Source of the DNA: Stenotrophomonas daejeonensis
Lineage (GTDB): Bacteria > Pseudomonadota > Gammaproteobacteria > Xanthomonadales > Xanthomonadaceae
Direction of reading: 5' to 3'
Length of the DNA stretch: 46,611 bases
NCBI RefSeq assembly: GCF_001431505.1
Contig: NZ_LDJP01000024.1
Span: forward strand, 1 to 46,611
The notes beneath the pieces were generated by a model that ran no database searches, had not been told where the DNA came from, and was given only the letters and a program-made list of their open reading frames with translations. Both the position numbers and the translations under genes were made by a program. How positions within the stretch are numbered: position 1 is the stretch's first letter; every line of letters begins with the position of its first letter. Shown here piece by piece: positions 9,365 through 16,762 of this stretch.

Positions 9365-11850
9365 GCGGCCGGCTCCGGGGTGGCGCCACGGGTGAGCGAG
9401 CGCAGGGCGCGCAGGGTGGCCTGCCAGGCACGGTCGATCAAGCGTGCGCGGTCTTCGGTGACGATGCGCAGCTGGCCGTGCGCCATCAGCCGTGCCAGCG
9501 CGTCCAGGGTGTGCTCGGCCACCTTCTGCCCGCGTGCGTTGACGAACAGGGCGTGGTCGGTGATCAGGCTGTACCAGGACAGGCGCAGGCGGCGGCTGTC
9601 GCCCTGCTGGTTGGTGACGAATTCGAACCAGGTGCCGAACGGCAGCATGCGCAGTTGCCGGTAGCGGGCTTCCTCGTCCGCGGTGCGCGCGGCGACCGGC
9701 CGCTCCCTGTCCTCGCCGGCGCCGCCCTTGCTGTCGCCGGCGCCGAGCCGGGCACGCGCCTTCAGCTTGCTGGCCAGCTCGGTCTTGGAGGTGATGGCGT
9801 CCTCGCCGCCGGGCGCGGACAGGCGCCGGGCGATCGCGCTGGCCTCGTCCTGGTGGTAGCCGACCTGCAGCAGCGATTCCTCGATCTGCTCGCCCAGCGC
9901 GGCGTCGGCCTCGCCGGCCGGGTTGGCGGTGATCTCGCCGATGCGCCGGGTGGCCTGCTGCTGTTGCTGCCATTCCTCGGAATCCTCGCCGCGGCGCAGC
10001 AGGGTCAGGGTCAGCACGTCGCTCCAGGCTTCCTGCAGCAGGGTCTGCACGAACTTGGGCGGTTCCGCGCTCTGGCACAGCTGGCCGATGGTGCGGCCGG
10101 CCAGTTGCTTGGCCGCTTCCAGCCGTTCCTTGCCGCGCGCGGCCTCGATCTGGCGGCGCTCGGCCAGCTCGGCCTTGCGCGCGGCCGAGTGCAGGTGGGT
10201 CTGCACCTTCTGGTTGGCCTCGGCGAAGACCGCCTCGTCGCCCTGGTAGTCGTTGACGACCTGCTCGACCACCTCGTCCAGTTTCTGCAGCAGTACCGGG
10301 TCGTCGTCATCCTCGCCGAGCCAGACGGCGCCGGCTTCGGCCACGGTGTTGAGCAGCTCGCGCGCCGGGTGCTGTTCGCGGACGAAGAAGGCCTCGTCGC
10401 CGAGCGCGGCGCGCGCCAGCGGAACCTGCAGGCGGGTGAGCAGGTCCGCCGCCGGGCCGGTGCTGCGGACTTCGTGCTGGATCTGGGTGTAGAGCAGGCC
10501 GAGCAGGTCCAGGGTGTTGCCGTCGCGCGGCGACAGCACCGCGCCCTCGCCGTGTTCGGCGCGGACCTGCGACAGCAGCGCGGCGTGGATGTCGCCGAAG
10601 CTGCGCCGGGTACCGGGTACCGGGGCCTGCGATTGCAGGCGCCCGAGTACGCTCGCCACCGCCTCGCTGGGCACGGGATGGGTGGGGGCCGCGGGAGCCG
10701 CCGGCGCAGCGGGGGATGCCGTGCCGGTGGCACGCGGGCCGGCCGTGGGCACGCCGCCGGCCGCCGCGGCCTGGCTGGCGAGGTTGCCCAGCGCCGCCAT
10801 CATCTCGCCGAGGTCGCCGGCGGTGGCGCCACCGGTCGCGGCGCCGCCGGCCTGCAGGTTCCGGGCCAGCAGTTGCCGCGCGCTGTTGAGCAGTTCGTGC
10901 ACGGCGGCCATGCCGGTGTCGGCAACCGGCCCGGCCACGGCTGCCGGCGGAGCGTCGCCGCCGGGGACGACATCCGCGGCCAGCGCGGCGGCCGACCACG
11001 ACATGGCCGGCGCCTGGCCCTGCCACTGGGTCAGCGGCCGCTGCGTCGCCGCCGGTGCGTCGCCACCGGGCGCGGTGCCGACGCCGCCGCGGCGAGGTGC
11101 GGAGGGGCGCGGCAGGTAGGGGATGTAGACCAGCCCCGGCAGCACGCCCTCGCGTGCCAGCAGGATGTTCAGCCGGTCCAGCAGCTCGACCAGCAGGTCC
11201 AGCACCTGCCGCTCGAACACGTGGTACAGCTGCAACTGCGCGAAGGTGTCCAGCTCCAGCCGTTCGCCGCATTCGCGCAGGATCCGGCACAGCCCATAGG
11301 GCCCCACCGGCAGCCGTTCGACATCGAACGCCGGTTGCGCGGCCAGCACGCCGAAGCGCTGGCCGAGCAGTTGCAGGTGCGATTGCGCGCGCAGGCTTTC
11401 GCGCCGCGCCATCTCGTGCAGGACGATGTCACGGTCGATATCGGTGTCGTTCACCAGCGTCATCGTTCGCGCCGGGGTGGGCACCCGGGCGGCGGCAACC
11501 GGTTCGCGCAGGCCGGCGATCGCCGTGGCCAGCGCATCGAGGAACCAGACGGGGAACTGCGTGGCATGCACGCCCAACTGCCGGATCTGGGCGTAGATAT
11601 CGGACTGGATCTGGCTGTTGCGCGCCTTCTCGGCCTGGCTGAACAGCTCGCGCTCGAGCTGGACGGTGGTCAGCTGCAGGTGCGGGGCCAGCACCTGCGC
11701 GGCGACGCCGTGGATGGCTTCGAGCAGCTGGCGCACGCGGGGCGGGACCGGCGCGGCGGCGATGCAGGCCAGCGCCTGGTTGGACGAAGTTGCTGCAGTG
11801 CCTGACATCCGTTGTACGTCCGCGTCCCCTGATGGGGCGATTTCTATCAT
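9361..11850 (-). CDS. DUF1631 family protein
   Basis: A large soluble protein of about 829 residues, with the DUF1631 layout: helical N-terminal part (RQLLEAIHGVAAQVLAPHLQ, DIVLHEMARRESLRAQSHLQ, LYHVFERQVLDLLVELL), a low-complexity Ala/Gly/Pro-rich linker around residues 255-395, a second helical part with repeated Glu/Gln helices, and a C-terminal beta-rich stretch (LPFGTWFEFVTNQ, RLRLSWYSLITDHALFVN) that reads like a PilZ-type barrel without the c-di-GMP loop. Some databases label this family thymidine phosphorylase, for which I see no support. The start is uncertain: ATG at 11850 (MIEIAPSG), 29 bases after hemW, or ATG at 11808 (MSGTAATSS); neither has a strong Shine-Dalgarno. It is coupled to the PilZ gene by an ATGA overlap. 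Confidence 0.85.
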   Translation of the reverse strand: MIEIAPSGDADVQRMSGTAATSSNQALACIAAAPVPPRVRQLLEAIHGVAAQVLAPHLQLTTVQLERELFSQAEKARNSQIQSDIYAQIRQLGVHATQFPVWFLDALATAIAGLREPVAAARVPTPARTMTLVNDTDIDRDIVLHEMARRESLRAQSHLQLLGQRFGVLAAQPAFDVERLPVGPYGLCRILRECGERLELDTFAQLQLYHVFERQVLDLLVELLDRLNILLAREGVLPGLVYIPYLPRPSAPRRGGVGTAPGGDAPAATQRPLTQWQGQAPAMSWSAAALAADVVPGGDAPPAAVAGPVADTGMAAVHELLNSARQLLARNLQAGGAATGGATAGDLGEMMAALGNLASQAAAAGGVPTAGPRATGTASPAAPAAPAAPTHPVPSEAVASVLGRLQSQAPVPGTRRSFGDIHAALLSQVRAEHGEGAVLSPRDGNTLDLLGLLYTQIQHEVRSTGPAADLLTRLQVPLARAALGDEAFFVREQHPARELLNTVAEAGAVWLGEDDDDPVLLQKLDEVVEQVVNDYQGDEAVFAEANQKVQTHLHSAARKAELAERRQIEAARGKERLEAAKQLAGRTIGQLCQSAEPPKFVQTLLQEAWSDVLTLTLLRRGEDSEEWQQQQQATRRIGEITANPAGEADAALGEQIEESLLQVGYHQDEASAIARRLSAPGGEDAITSKTELASKLKARARLGAGDSKGGAGEDRERPVAARTADEEARYRQLRMLPFGTWFEFVTNQQGDSRRLRLSWYSLITDHALFVNARGQKVAEHTLDALARLMAHGQLRIVTEDRARLIDRAWQATLRALRSLTRGATPEPAA

Positions 11851-11879
11851 TTCGGGAAGGGTGGTGCCAGTTGCGCGGG

Positions 11880-13103
11880 TCAGGGCAGGAACAGCTCGAT
11901 CACGTCGTTGGTGAAGCGCCGCCCCAGCTCGGTGGGCGTGACGCGCCCGCCTTCGACCAGCAGCCAGCCGCGCTCGACGGCGGTGGCCAGCGCCGGTTGC
12001 AGCACGCCGCGCGCCAGCCCGGTGCGCGATTCGAAGTCGCGCAGGCCGAAGCCCTCGTGCAGGCGCAGCAGGTTGAGCATGTACTCGAACGGCAGGCGCG
12101 CGGCGTCGATCACGTCGTCGCCACCGATGCTGGCTGCGGTGCCGGCAGTGTCCATGAAGGTCTGCGGGTGCTTGTGTTTCCAGCGCCGCAGCACGTGTTG
12201 CTCGGCCCCGGAGCTGATCTTGCCGTGCGCGCCGGCACCGATGCCGAGGTAGTCGCCGAAGCGCCAGTAGTTCAGGTTGTGCGCGCATTGCCGGCCCTGC
12301 CGGGCATAGGCGCTGACCTCGTACTGGCCATAGCCGGCCGCGGCGAGCAGGGCTTGGCAGTGTTCCTGGATGTCCCAGGCGCCGTCCTCGTCGGGGATGC
12401 CCTGCGGTGGCCGCGCGAAGAACACCGTGTTCGGCTCCAGCGTCAGCTGGTAGTGCGAGATGTGGGTGGGAGCCAGCGCGAAGGCGCGTTCGAGGTCGTG
12501 CTCGGCCTGCGCCAGCGTCTGCTGCGGCAGCGCGTACATCAGGTCGATGTTGAAGTTGTCGTAGCCGGCATCCTGCGCCAGCTTCACCGCGCGCTCGGCC
12601 TCGGCGCTGTCGTGGATGCGGCCCAGCCGCTGCAGCGCGGCGTCGTCGAAGGTCTGGATGCCGAAGCTGATGCGGTTCACGCCGGCGGCGCGGTAGCGGT
12701 CGAAGCGGCCATGCTCGGCGGTGCCGGGGTTGGTCTCCAGCGTCACTTCCAGGTTTGGTGCGAAGCGCAGCCGCGCGCTGGCCTGTTGCAGGAAACGGTC
12801 GATGGCTTCGGGCGGGAACAGGCTGGGGGTGCCGCCGCCGAAGAACACGCTGTTCACCACCCGGCCCCAGACCAGCGGCAGGTCCTGGTCGAGGTCGCGG
12901 ATCAGTGCATCGACATAGGCGTCGAACGGCAGCGCGCCCTTGGCCGCATGCGAGTTGAAGTCGCAGTACGGGCACTTGCGCACGCACCACGGCAGGTGCA
13001 CGTACAGCGCCAGCGGCGGCGGCACCAGTTGCAGCGGTGGGGCGTGGTCCGTCGGGCCGGGACAACCGCAGGCGTCGCCGTGGGCGTGGGAATGCGCGGT
13101 CAT
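11880..13103 (-). CDS. hemW: HemW, radical SAM heme chaperone
   Basis: A 407-residue radical SAM protein of the coproporphyrinogen III oxidase-like family. The 4Fe-4S site is HLPWCVRKCPYCDF (Cys40, Cys44, Cys47), followed by the SAM-binding FFGGGTPS (88-94) and the later HemW segments RISFGIQTFDD and LGIGAGAHGKISS. HemW members bind heme and deliver it to client proteins rather than acting as HemN oxidases; the single-Phe-type cluster motif and the short length support HemW. The N-terminus is extended and rich in His and Cys (HSHAHGDACGCPG), which could bind metal or heme. It starts eight bases after the rdgB stop, in a minus-strand run rph-rdgB-hemW-DUF1631-PilZ. Confidence 0.93.
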   Translation of the reverse strand: MTAHSHAHGDACGCPGPTDHAPPLQLVPPPLALYVHLPWCVRKCPYCDFNSHAAKGALPFDAYVDALIRDLDQDLPLVWGRVVNSVFFGGGTPSLFPPEAIDRFLQQASARLRFAPNLEVTLETNPGTAEHGRFDRYRAAGVNRISFGIQTFDDAALQRLGRIHDSAEAERAVKLAQDAGYDNFNIDLMYALPQQTLAQAEHDLERAFALAPTHISHYQLTLEPNTVFFARPPQGIPDEDGAWDIQEHCQALLAAAGYGQYEVSAYARQGRQCAHNLNYWRFGDYLGIGAGAHGKISSGAEQHVLRRWKHKHPQTFMDTAGTAASIGGDDVIDAARLPFEYMLNLLRLHEGFGLRDFESRTGLARGVLQPALATAVERGWLLVEGGRVTPTELGRRFTNDVIELFLP

Positions 13104-13111
13104 GGCCGGGT

Positions 13112-13711
13112 TCAGCGCACCAGTTGGCTGGACAGTTGCTGCAACAGCAACTGCAGCGCCTTGGCGCGGTGGCTGCGGCCGTTCTTCTGTTCCGGCGTCA
13201 TCTCGGCGGCGGTCAGGCCCAGTTCCTCGTCCAGGAACACCGGGTTGTAGCCGAAGCCGTGGTGGCCGCGCGGGGTGTCGATGATGCGGCCTTCCCAGCT
13301 GCCTTCGCAGATCAGCGGTTGCGGGTCGCTGGCGTGGCGCAGCAGCACGATCACCGCGTGGAAGCGGGCACTGCGGCGCTCGGCCGGCATCTCGCGCAGC
13401 GCGTCGAGCAACTTGGCGTTGTTGGCCGCATCGTCGGTGGGGCTGCCGGCATAGCGCGCGCTGTACAGGCCGGGCGCGCCGTCGAGCGCATCGACGATCA
13501 GGCCGGAGTCGTCGGCCAGCGCCGGCAGGCCGGTGGCCTCGCAGGCGTGGCGGGCCTTGATCAGCGCGTTCTCGACGAAGGTCAGCCCGGTTTCCGCCAC
13601 GTCGCCCACGCCCAGCTCGCGCTGCGGCACGATCTGCAGCGGCAGGCCGGCCAGCATCGCCTGCAGTTCCTTCAACTTGCCGGCGTTGCCGCTGGCCAGC
13701 ACCAGCTTCAT
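13112..13711 (-). CDS. rdgB: RdgB/HAM1 dITP/XTP pyrophosphatase
   Basis: A 199-residue house-cleaning enzyme that hydrolyses dITP, ITP and XTP to the monophosphate and pyrophosphate, keeping deaminated purines out of DNA and RNA. The N-terminal [13 protein letters not shown] phosphate loop, [17 protein letters not shown] with the metal-binding Asp67-Asp68, and the final SHRAKAL segment are all in place. The base-binding segment reads FGYNPVF, with Asn156 where E. coli has Asp (FGYDPIF). The ATG overlaps the rph stop by four bases (13708-13711). The rph-rdgB-hemW order is common in gammaproteobacteria. Confidence 0.95.
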   Translation of the reverse strand: MKLVLASGNAGKLKELQAMLAGLPLQIVPQRELGVGDVAETGLTFVENALIKARHACEATGLPALADDSGLIVDALDGAPGLYSARYAGSPTDDAANNAKLLDALREMPAERRSARFHAVIVLLRHASDPQPLICEGSWEGRIIDTPRGHHGFGYNPVFLDEELGLTAAEMTPEQKNGRSHRAKALQLLLQQLSSQLVR

Positions 13712-14433
13712 GCCGACAGCGCCTGCTGCTGGGCGGCGAACAGCTCGCCGATGCCCTTTTCGGCCAGTGCCAGCAGCGCGTCGAGCTCGTCGCGGCGGAA
13801 GGCGTGGCCCTCGGCGGTGCCCTGCAGCTCGATGAAGCCGCCGCCATCGTTCATCACCACGTTCATGTCGGTGTCGCAGTCGCTGTCCTCGGCGTAGTCC
13901 AGGTCCAGCACCGGCACGCCCTTGTAGACGCCGACCGACACCGCCGCGACCGCGCCGAAGATCGGGTTGCGCTTGATCTCGCCGCGCTTGAGCAGCAGGT
14001 TCACGGCGTCCACCAGCGCCACGTAGGCGCCGGTGATCGCGGCGGTGCGGGTGCCGCCATCGGCCTGCAACACGTCGCAGTCGAGGGTGATGGTGCGCTC
14101 GCCCAGCGCGTTGCGGTCGATGCAGGCGCGCAGGGTGCGGCCGATCAGGCGCTGGATCTCCAGCGTGCGTCCGCCCTGCTTGCCGCGCGCGGCCTCGCGG
14201 TCGCTGCGGGTATGGGTGGAGCGCGGCAGCATGCCGTATTCGGCGGTCACCCAGCCTTCGCCCTTGCCGCGCAGGAACGCCGGCACCCGGTTCTCGATGC
14301 TGGCGGTGCACAGCACGCGGGTGTGGCCGAAGCTCACCAGCACCGAGCCTTCGGCATGGCGGGTGAAGGCGCGTTCGAGGGTGACGCTGCGCAGCTGGTC
14401 GGCCTGGCGGCCGCTGGGGCGGGAAAAGGTCAT
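13708..14433 (-). CDS. rph: Ribonuclease PH
   Basis: A 241-residue phosphorolytic 3'-to-5' exoribonuclease that trims tRNA 3' ends. The family start [11 protein letters not shown], the phosphate-binding [15 protein letters not shown], the [19 protein letters not shown] core and the acidic metal site [18 protein letters not shown] are all intact. The length is standard (about 238-242) and it is full length, unlike the frameshifted allele of E. coli K-12 strains. It is the first gene of the minus-strand unit and is divergent from yicC. The 172-base gap upstream carries an interspersed hairpin repeat that falls in its probable leader. Confidence 0.96.
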   Translation of the reverse strand: MTFSRPSGRQADQLRSVTLERAFTRHAEGSVLVSFGHTRVLCTASIENRVPAFLRGKGEGWVTAEYGMLPRSTHTRSDREAARGKQGGRTLEIQRLIGRTLRACIDRNALGERTITLDCDVLQADGGTRTAAITGAYVALVDAVNLLLKRGEIKRNPIFGAVAAVSVGVYKGVPVLDLDYAEDSDCDTDMNVVMNDGGGFIELQGTAEGHAFRRDELDALLALAEKGIGELFAAQQQALSA

Positions 14434-14452
14434 GGAAAGTCCGGGTTGCTGG

Positions 14453-14516
14453 GGGTCCCTTCTCCCCTCGGGAGAAGGTGCCCCGAAGGGGCGGATGAGG
14501 GTACGGGCGAAGCCAC
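14453..14516. repeat. Interspersed double-hairpin repeat between rph and yicC
   Basis: Two adjacent hairpins: arms 14458-14466 and 14470-14478 (CCTTCTCCC with GGGAGAAGG, loop CTC), then GCCCC-GAA-GGGGC at 14480-14492, followed by GGATGAGGGTACGGGCGAAG. This combination matches a dispersed intergenic repeat I recall from xanthomonads and other high-G+C proteobacteria. It lies 20 bases upstream of the rph start, so it would be in that gene's leader unless transcription starts inside it. Confidence 0.6.
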
Positions 14517-14605
14517 GCGGCAATGAGCCGCACGCTGCGCCGGTGCCGATCTGGAAGGGGCGCTAGGGTACCATTTGCCCTCTTTGCCACGCACCGGAAA
14601 CCCGC

Positions 14606-15466
14606 ATGATCCGAAGCATGACCGCCTATGCCGGCGGCGAACGCACCACGCCCTGGGGCACCCTCGGCTGCGAGCTGCGCTCGGTCAACCACCGTTTCCT
14701 CGAAGTAGGGGTGCGCCTGCCGGAGGAACTGCGCGCGCTGGAGCCGCAACTGCGCGAACGCGTGGCCGGGCGCATCAGCCGCGGCAAGCTGGACCTGGTC
14801 ATGCGCCTGCGTGCGCCGGAAGCGGCGTCTTCGCTGGCGGTCGACGAAGCGCTGGTCGAGCAGTTGGGCGACCTCGCGCGGCGGCTGCATTCGCGCTTCC
14901 CCGACATGCGCATCAACTTCACCGACCTGCTGCAGTACCCGGGCGTGCTGCGCGGCGAGGCGGCCGATACGGCGGCCCTGCATGCCGAGGCGTTGGTGCT
15001 GCTGGACGAGGTGATCCACGGTTTCGTCGCCGCGCGCGAGCGCGAGGGCAACACGCTGGCCGCGGCGATCGCCGAGCGGGTGGATGCAGTCGAGCGCATC
15101 GCCGCCGAGGTGCGCACGCTGATCCCGGCCATCCGCGAGGGCCAGCGCGCCAAGCTGGCCGCGCGCCTGGCCGACCTGCCGCACCCGGTCGATCCCGGCC
15201 GCGCCGAGCAGGAACTGGTGATGTGGCTGCAGAAGCTCGACGTGGACGAGGAGCTGGACCGGCTTGGCAGCCATATCGGCGAGATCCGCCGCGTATTGCG
15301 CCAGCGCGAGCCGGTCGGCCGCCGGCTGGACTTCCTGCTGCAGGAGTTCAACCGCGAGGCCAACACCCTCGGCTCCAAGTCGGTGGACAGCCGCACCTCC
15401 AACGCCGCGGTGGAGCTGAAGGTGCTGATCGACCAGATCCGCGAGCAGGTGCAGAACCTGGAATGA
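14606..15466 (+). CDS. yicC: YicC/YloC family endoribonuclease
   Basis: A 286-residue protein of the YicC family. The N-terminal domain opens with the signature MIRSMTAYAGGER and ELRSVNHRFLEVGVRLPEEL. The C-terminal DUF1732 domain ends with RRLDFLLQEFNREANTLGSK, the most conserved segment of the family. Members from E. coli and Bacillus are Mn-dependent endoribonucleases, and E. coli YicC also affects small-RNA turnover. It is followed at 85 bases by gmk, a common neighbour. The start at 14606 is the only plausible one, as the family begins MI(R/Y)SMT. Confidence 0.94.
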   Translation: MIRSMTAYAGGERTTPWGTLGCELRSVNHRFLEVGVRLPEELRALEPQLRERVAGRISRGKLDLVMRLRAPEAASSLAVDEALVEQLGDLARRLHSRFPDMRINFTDLLQYPGVLRGEAADTAALHAEALVLLDEVIHGFVAAREREGNTLAAAIAERVDAVERIAAEVRTLIPAIREGQRAKLAARLADLPHPVDPGRAEQELVMWLQKLDVDEELDRLGSHIGEIRRVLRQREPVGRRLDFLLQEFNREANTLGSKSVDSRTSNAAVELKVLIDQIREQVQNLE

Positions 15467-15485
15467 CCGCGCCCGTCCGCGGCAT

Positions 15486-15514
15486 TTGCAGCGGCGCCCG
15501 CGGCTGGTTATCGT
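15486..15514 (+). promoter_or_regulatory. Candidate sigma-70 promoter for gmk
   Basis: TTGCAG at 15486-15491 and TATCGT at 15509-15514 are separated by 17 bases. Transcription would begin about 30 bases before the gmk ATG. Both boxes match the consensus at four of six positions. Confidence 0.4.
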
Positions 15515-15551
15515 GCGCCGCCCGACTTTCATCGACCCGGAGAACCGAGCG

Positions 15552-16163
15552 ATGCGTGGCACCCTCTACATCGTCGCGGCCCCCTCCGGCGCCGGCAAGA
15601 GCAGCATCGTCAACGCCACGCTGGCGCGCGACCCGCAGGTCGCGCTGTCGATTTCCTTCACCTCGCGGGCGATGCGCCCGGGCGAGGTGAACGGCAAGCA
15701 CTACCACTTCGTCAGCGCCGCGGCGTTCGAGGAGATGATCGCCGCCGGCGATTTCTTCGAGCATGCGCTGGTGCATGGCGACTGGAAGGGCACCGCGCGG
15801 CAGTCGGTGGAGCCGCAGCTGGCCGCCGGCAAGGACGTGCTGCTGGAAATCGACTGGCAGGGCGCGCGCCAGGTACGGGCCAAGGTGCCCGATGCGGTCA
15901 GCGTGTTCATCCTGCCGCCGTCCAAGCAGGCGCTGGACGAGCGCATGCGCAAGCGCGGGCAGGACAGCGAGGCGGTGATGGCCCAGCGCCTGGCCGCCGC
16001 GCGCGAGGAAATGCTGCATTACGACGAATTCGATTTCGTCATCGTCAACGAGGTGTTCGACACCGCGGTCGATGAAATGTGCGCCATCTTCACCGCCAGC
16101 CGCCTGCGCCGGGCGCAGCAGCAACTGCGCCACGATGGCCTGATCCGCTCGTTGCTGGCCTGA
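15552..16163 (+). CDS. gmk: Guanylate kinase
   Basis: A 203-residue kinase that converts GMP plus ATP to GDP plus ADP, essential for GTP and ppGpp supply. The P-loop is at residues 10-17 (APSGAGKS), the GMP-binding region includes SFTSRAMRPGEVNGKHYHFV, and the lid follows, with ALDERMRKRGQDSE. Length is normal (about 200-207). I chose the ATG at 15552 (MRGTLYIV) since the in-frame ATG at 15486 gives a non-family leader that lies over the likely promoter. It is upstream of rpoZ and spoT, the gammaproteobacterial order. Confidence 0.97.
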   Translation: MRGTLYIVAAPSGAGKSSIVNATLARDPQVALSISFTSRAMRPGEVNGKHYHFVSAAAFEEMIAAGDFFEHALVHGDWKGTARQSVEPQLAAGKDVLLEIDWQGARQVRAKVPDAVSVFILPPSKQALDERMRKRGQDSEAVMAQRLAAAREEMLHYDEFDFVIVNEVFDTAVDEMCAIFTASRLRRAQQQLRHDGLIRSLLA

Positions 16164-16254
16164 GTCCGTCCGGACCCAGGGGCGCCGGCAGCTGCAATAA
16201 GTCCGGTGGAATTGCGCAAGTCGCTGATTTGAAAGTGATGTTGCCGGCACGAAC

Positions 16255-16283
16255 TTGCGTGCTCAGGCGGCATGCCGTATCCT
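16255..16283 (+). promoter_or_regulatory. Candidate promoter for rpoZ
   Basis: TTGCGT at 16255-16260 and TATCCT at 16278-16283 are spaced by 17 bases. They sit about 57 bases before the rpoZ ATG in a 176-base gap after gmk. Confidence 0.35.
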
Positions 16284-16339
16284 CCCCCGCCTTTCCCCAC
16301 CCCAATGCATGACGGCCACCGCCGTCGGGAGTCCGTTCA

Positions 16340-16639
16340 ATGGCCCGTATCACGGTCGAAGATTGTCTGGAAGTGGTCAACAACCGCTTCGAACTGGTCA
16401 TCATGGCCTCCAAGCGTGCGCGCCAGTTGGCCAATGGCGTGCAGGCCACCCTCGACAACAGCGAGACCGACGACAAGCCGACCGTGCTGGCGCTGCGCGA
16501 GATCGCCGCCCGCAGGATCGACAACGAGCTGATCGAGGAAGTCGAGAAGGCCGAGCGCGAGCGCATCGAGCGCGAGGCGCTGGAGTGGGCCGCGGCCGAA
16601 GTGGTCGCCGACGAGGACATGTCGAAGAACGACGACTGA
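16340..16639 (+). CDS. rpoZ: RNA polymerase omega subunit
   Basis: A 99-residue subunit that assists beta' folding and forms part of the ppGpp-binding site 1 of RNA polymerase. The N-terminal [13 protein letters not shown] and [16 protein letters not shown] are the conserved omega core, and [14 protein letters not shown] follows the usual insertion. The C-terminal tail is acidic and variable, as in other gammaproteobacteria. It is followed by a strong terminator, so spoT probably also has its own promoter. Linkage with spoT is functionally sensible because both bear on ppGpp. Confidence 0.98.
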   Translation: MARITVEDCLEVVNNRFELVIMASKRARQLANGVQATLDNSETDDKPTVLALREIAARRIDNELIEEVEKAERERIEREALEWAAAEVVADEDMSKNDD

Positions 16640-16665
16640 TCCACCCGGTCATCGGCTTCGCAGCG

Positions 16666-16697
16666 AACAGCCCGCCCCGTGCGGGCTGTTTGCATTT
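16666..16697 (+). terminator. Rho-independent terminator after rpoZ
   Basis: A perfect 10-base stem AACAGCCCGC (16666-16675) with GCGGGCTGTT (16681-16690), loop CCCGT, then TGCATTT. The trailing T run is short and interrupted, so read-through into spoT is possible. Confidence 0.75.
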
Positions 16698-16762
16698 ACG
16701 GGCGGTGGCGGCCAAGGCGCGGGCAATTGCCGTGTTCTCCGCGCTGGCATAGTCTTCCGGGC

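Noticed and set aside
9478..11805. A 775-codon plus-strand frame opposite the DUF1631 gene
   Set aside because: Low-complexity Gln/Gly/Arg/Ala composition and no motif; the opposite strand carries a recognisable protein coupled to PilZ.
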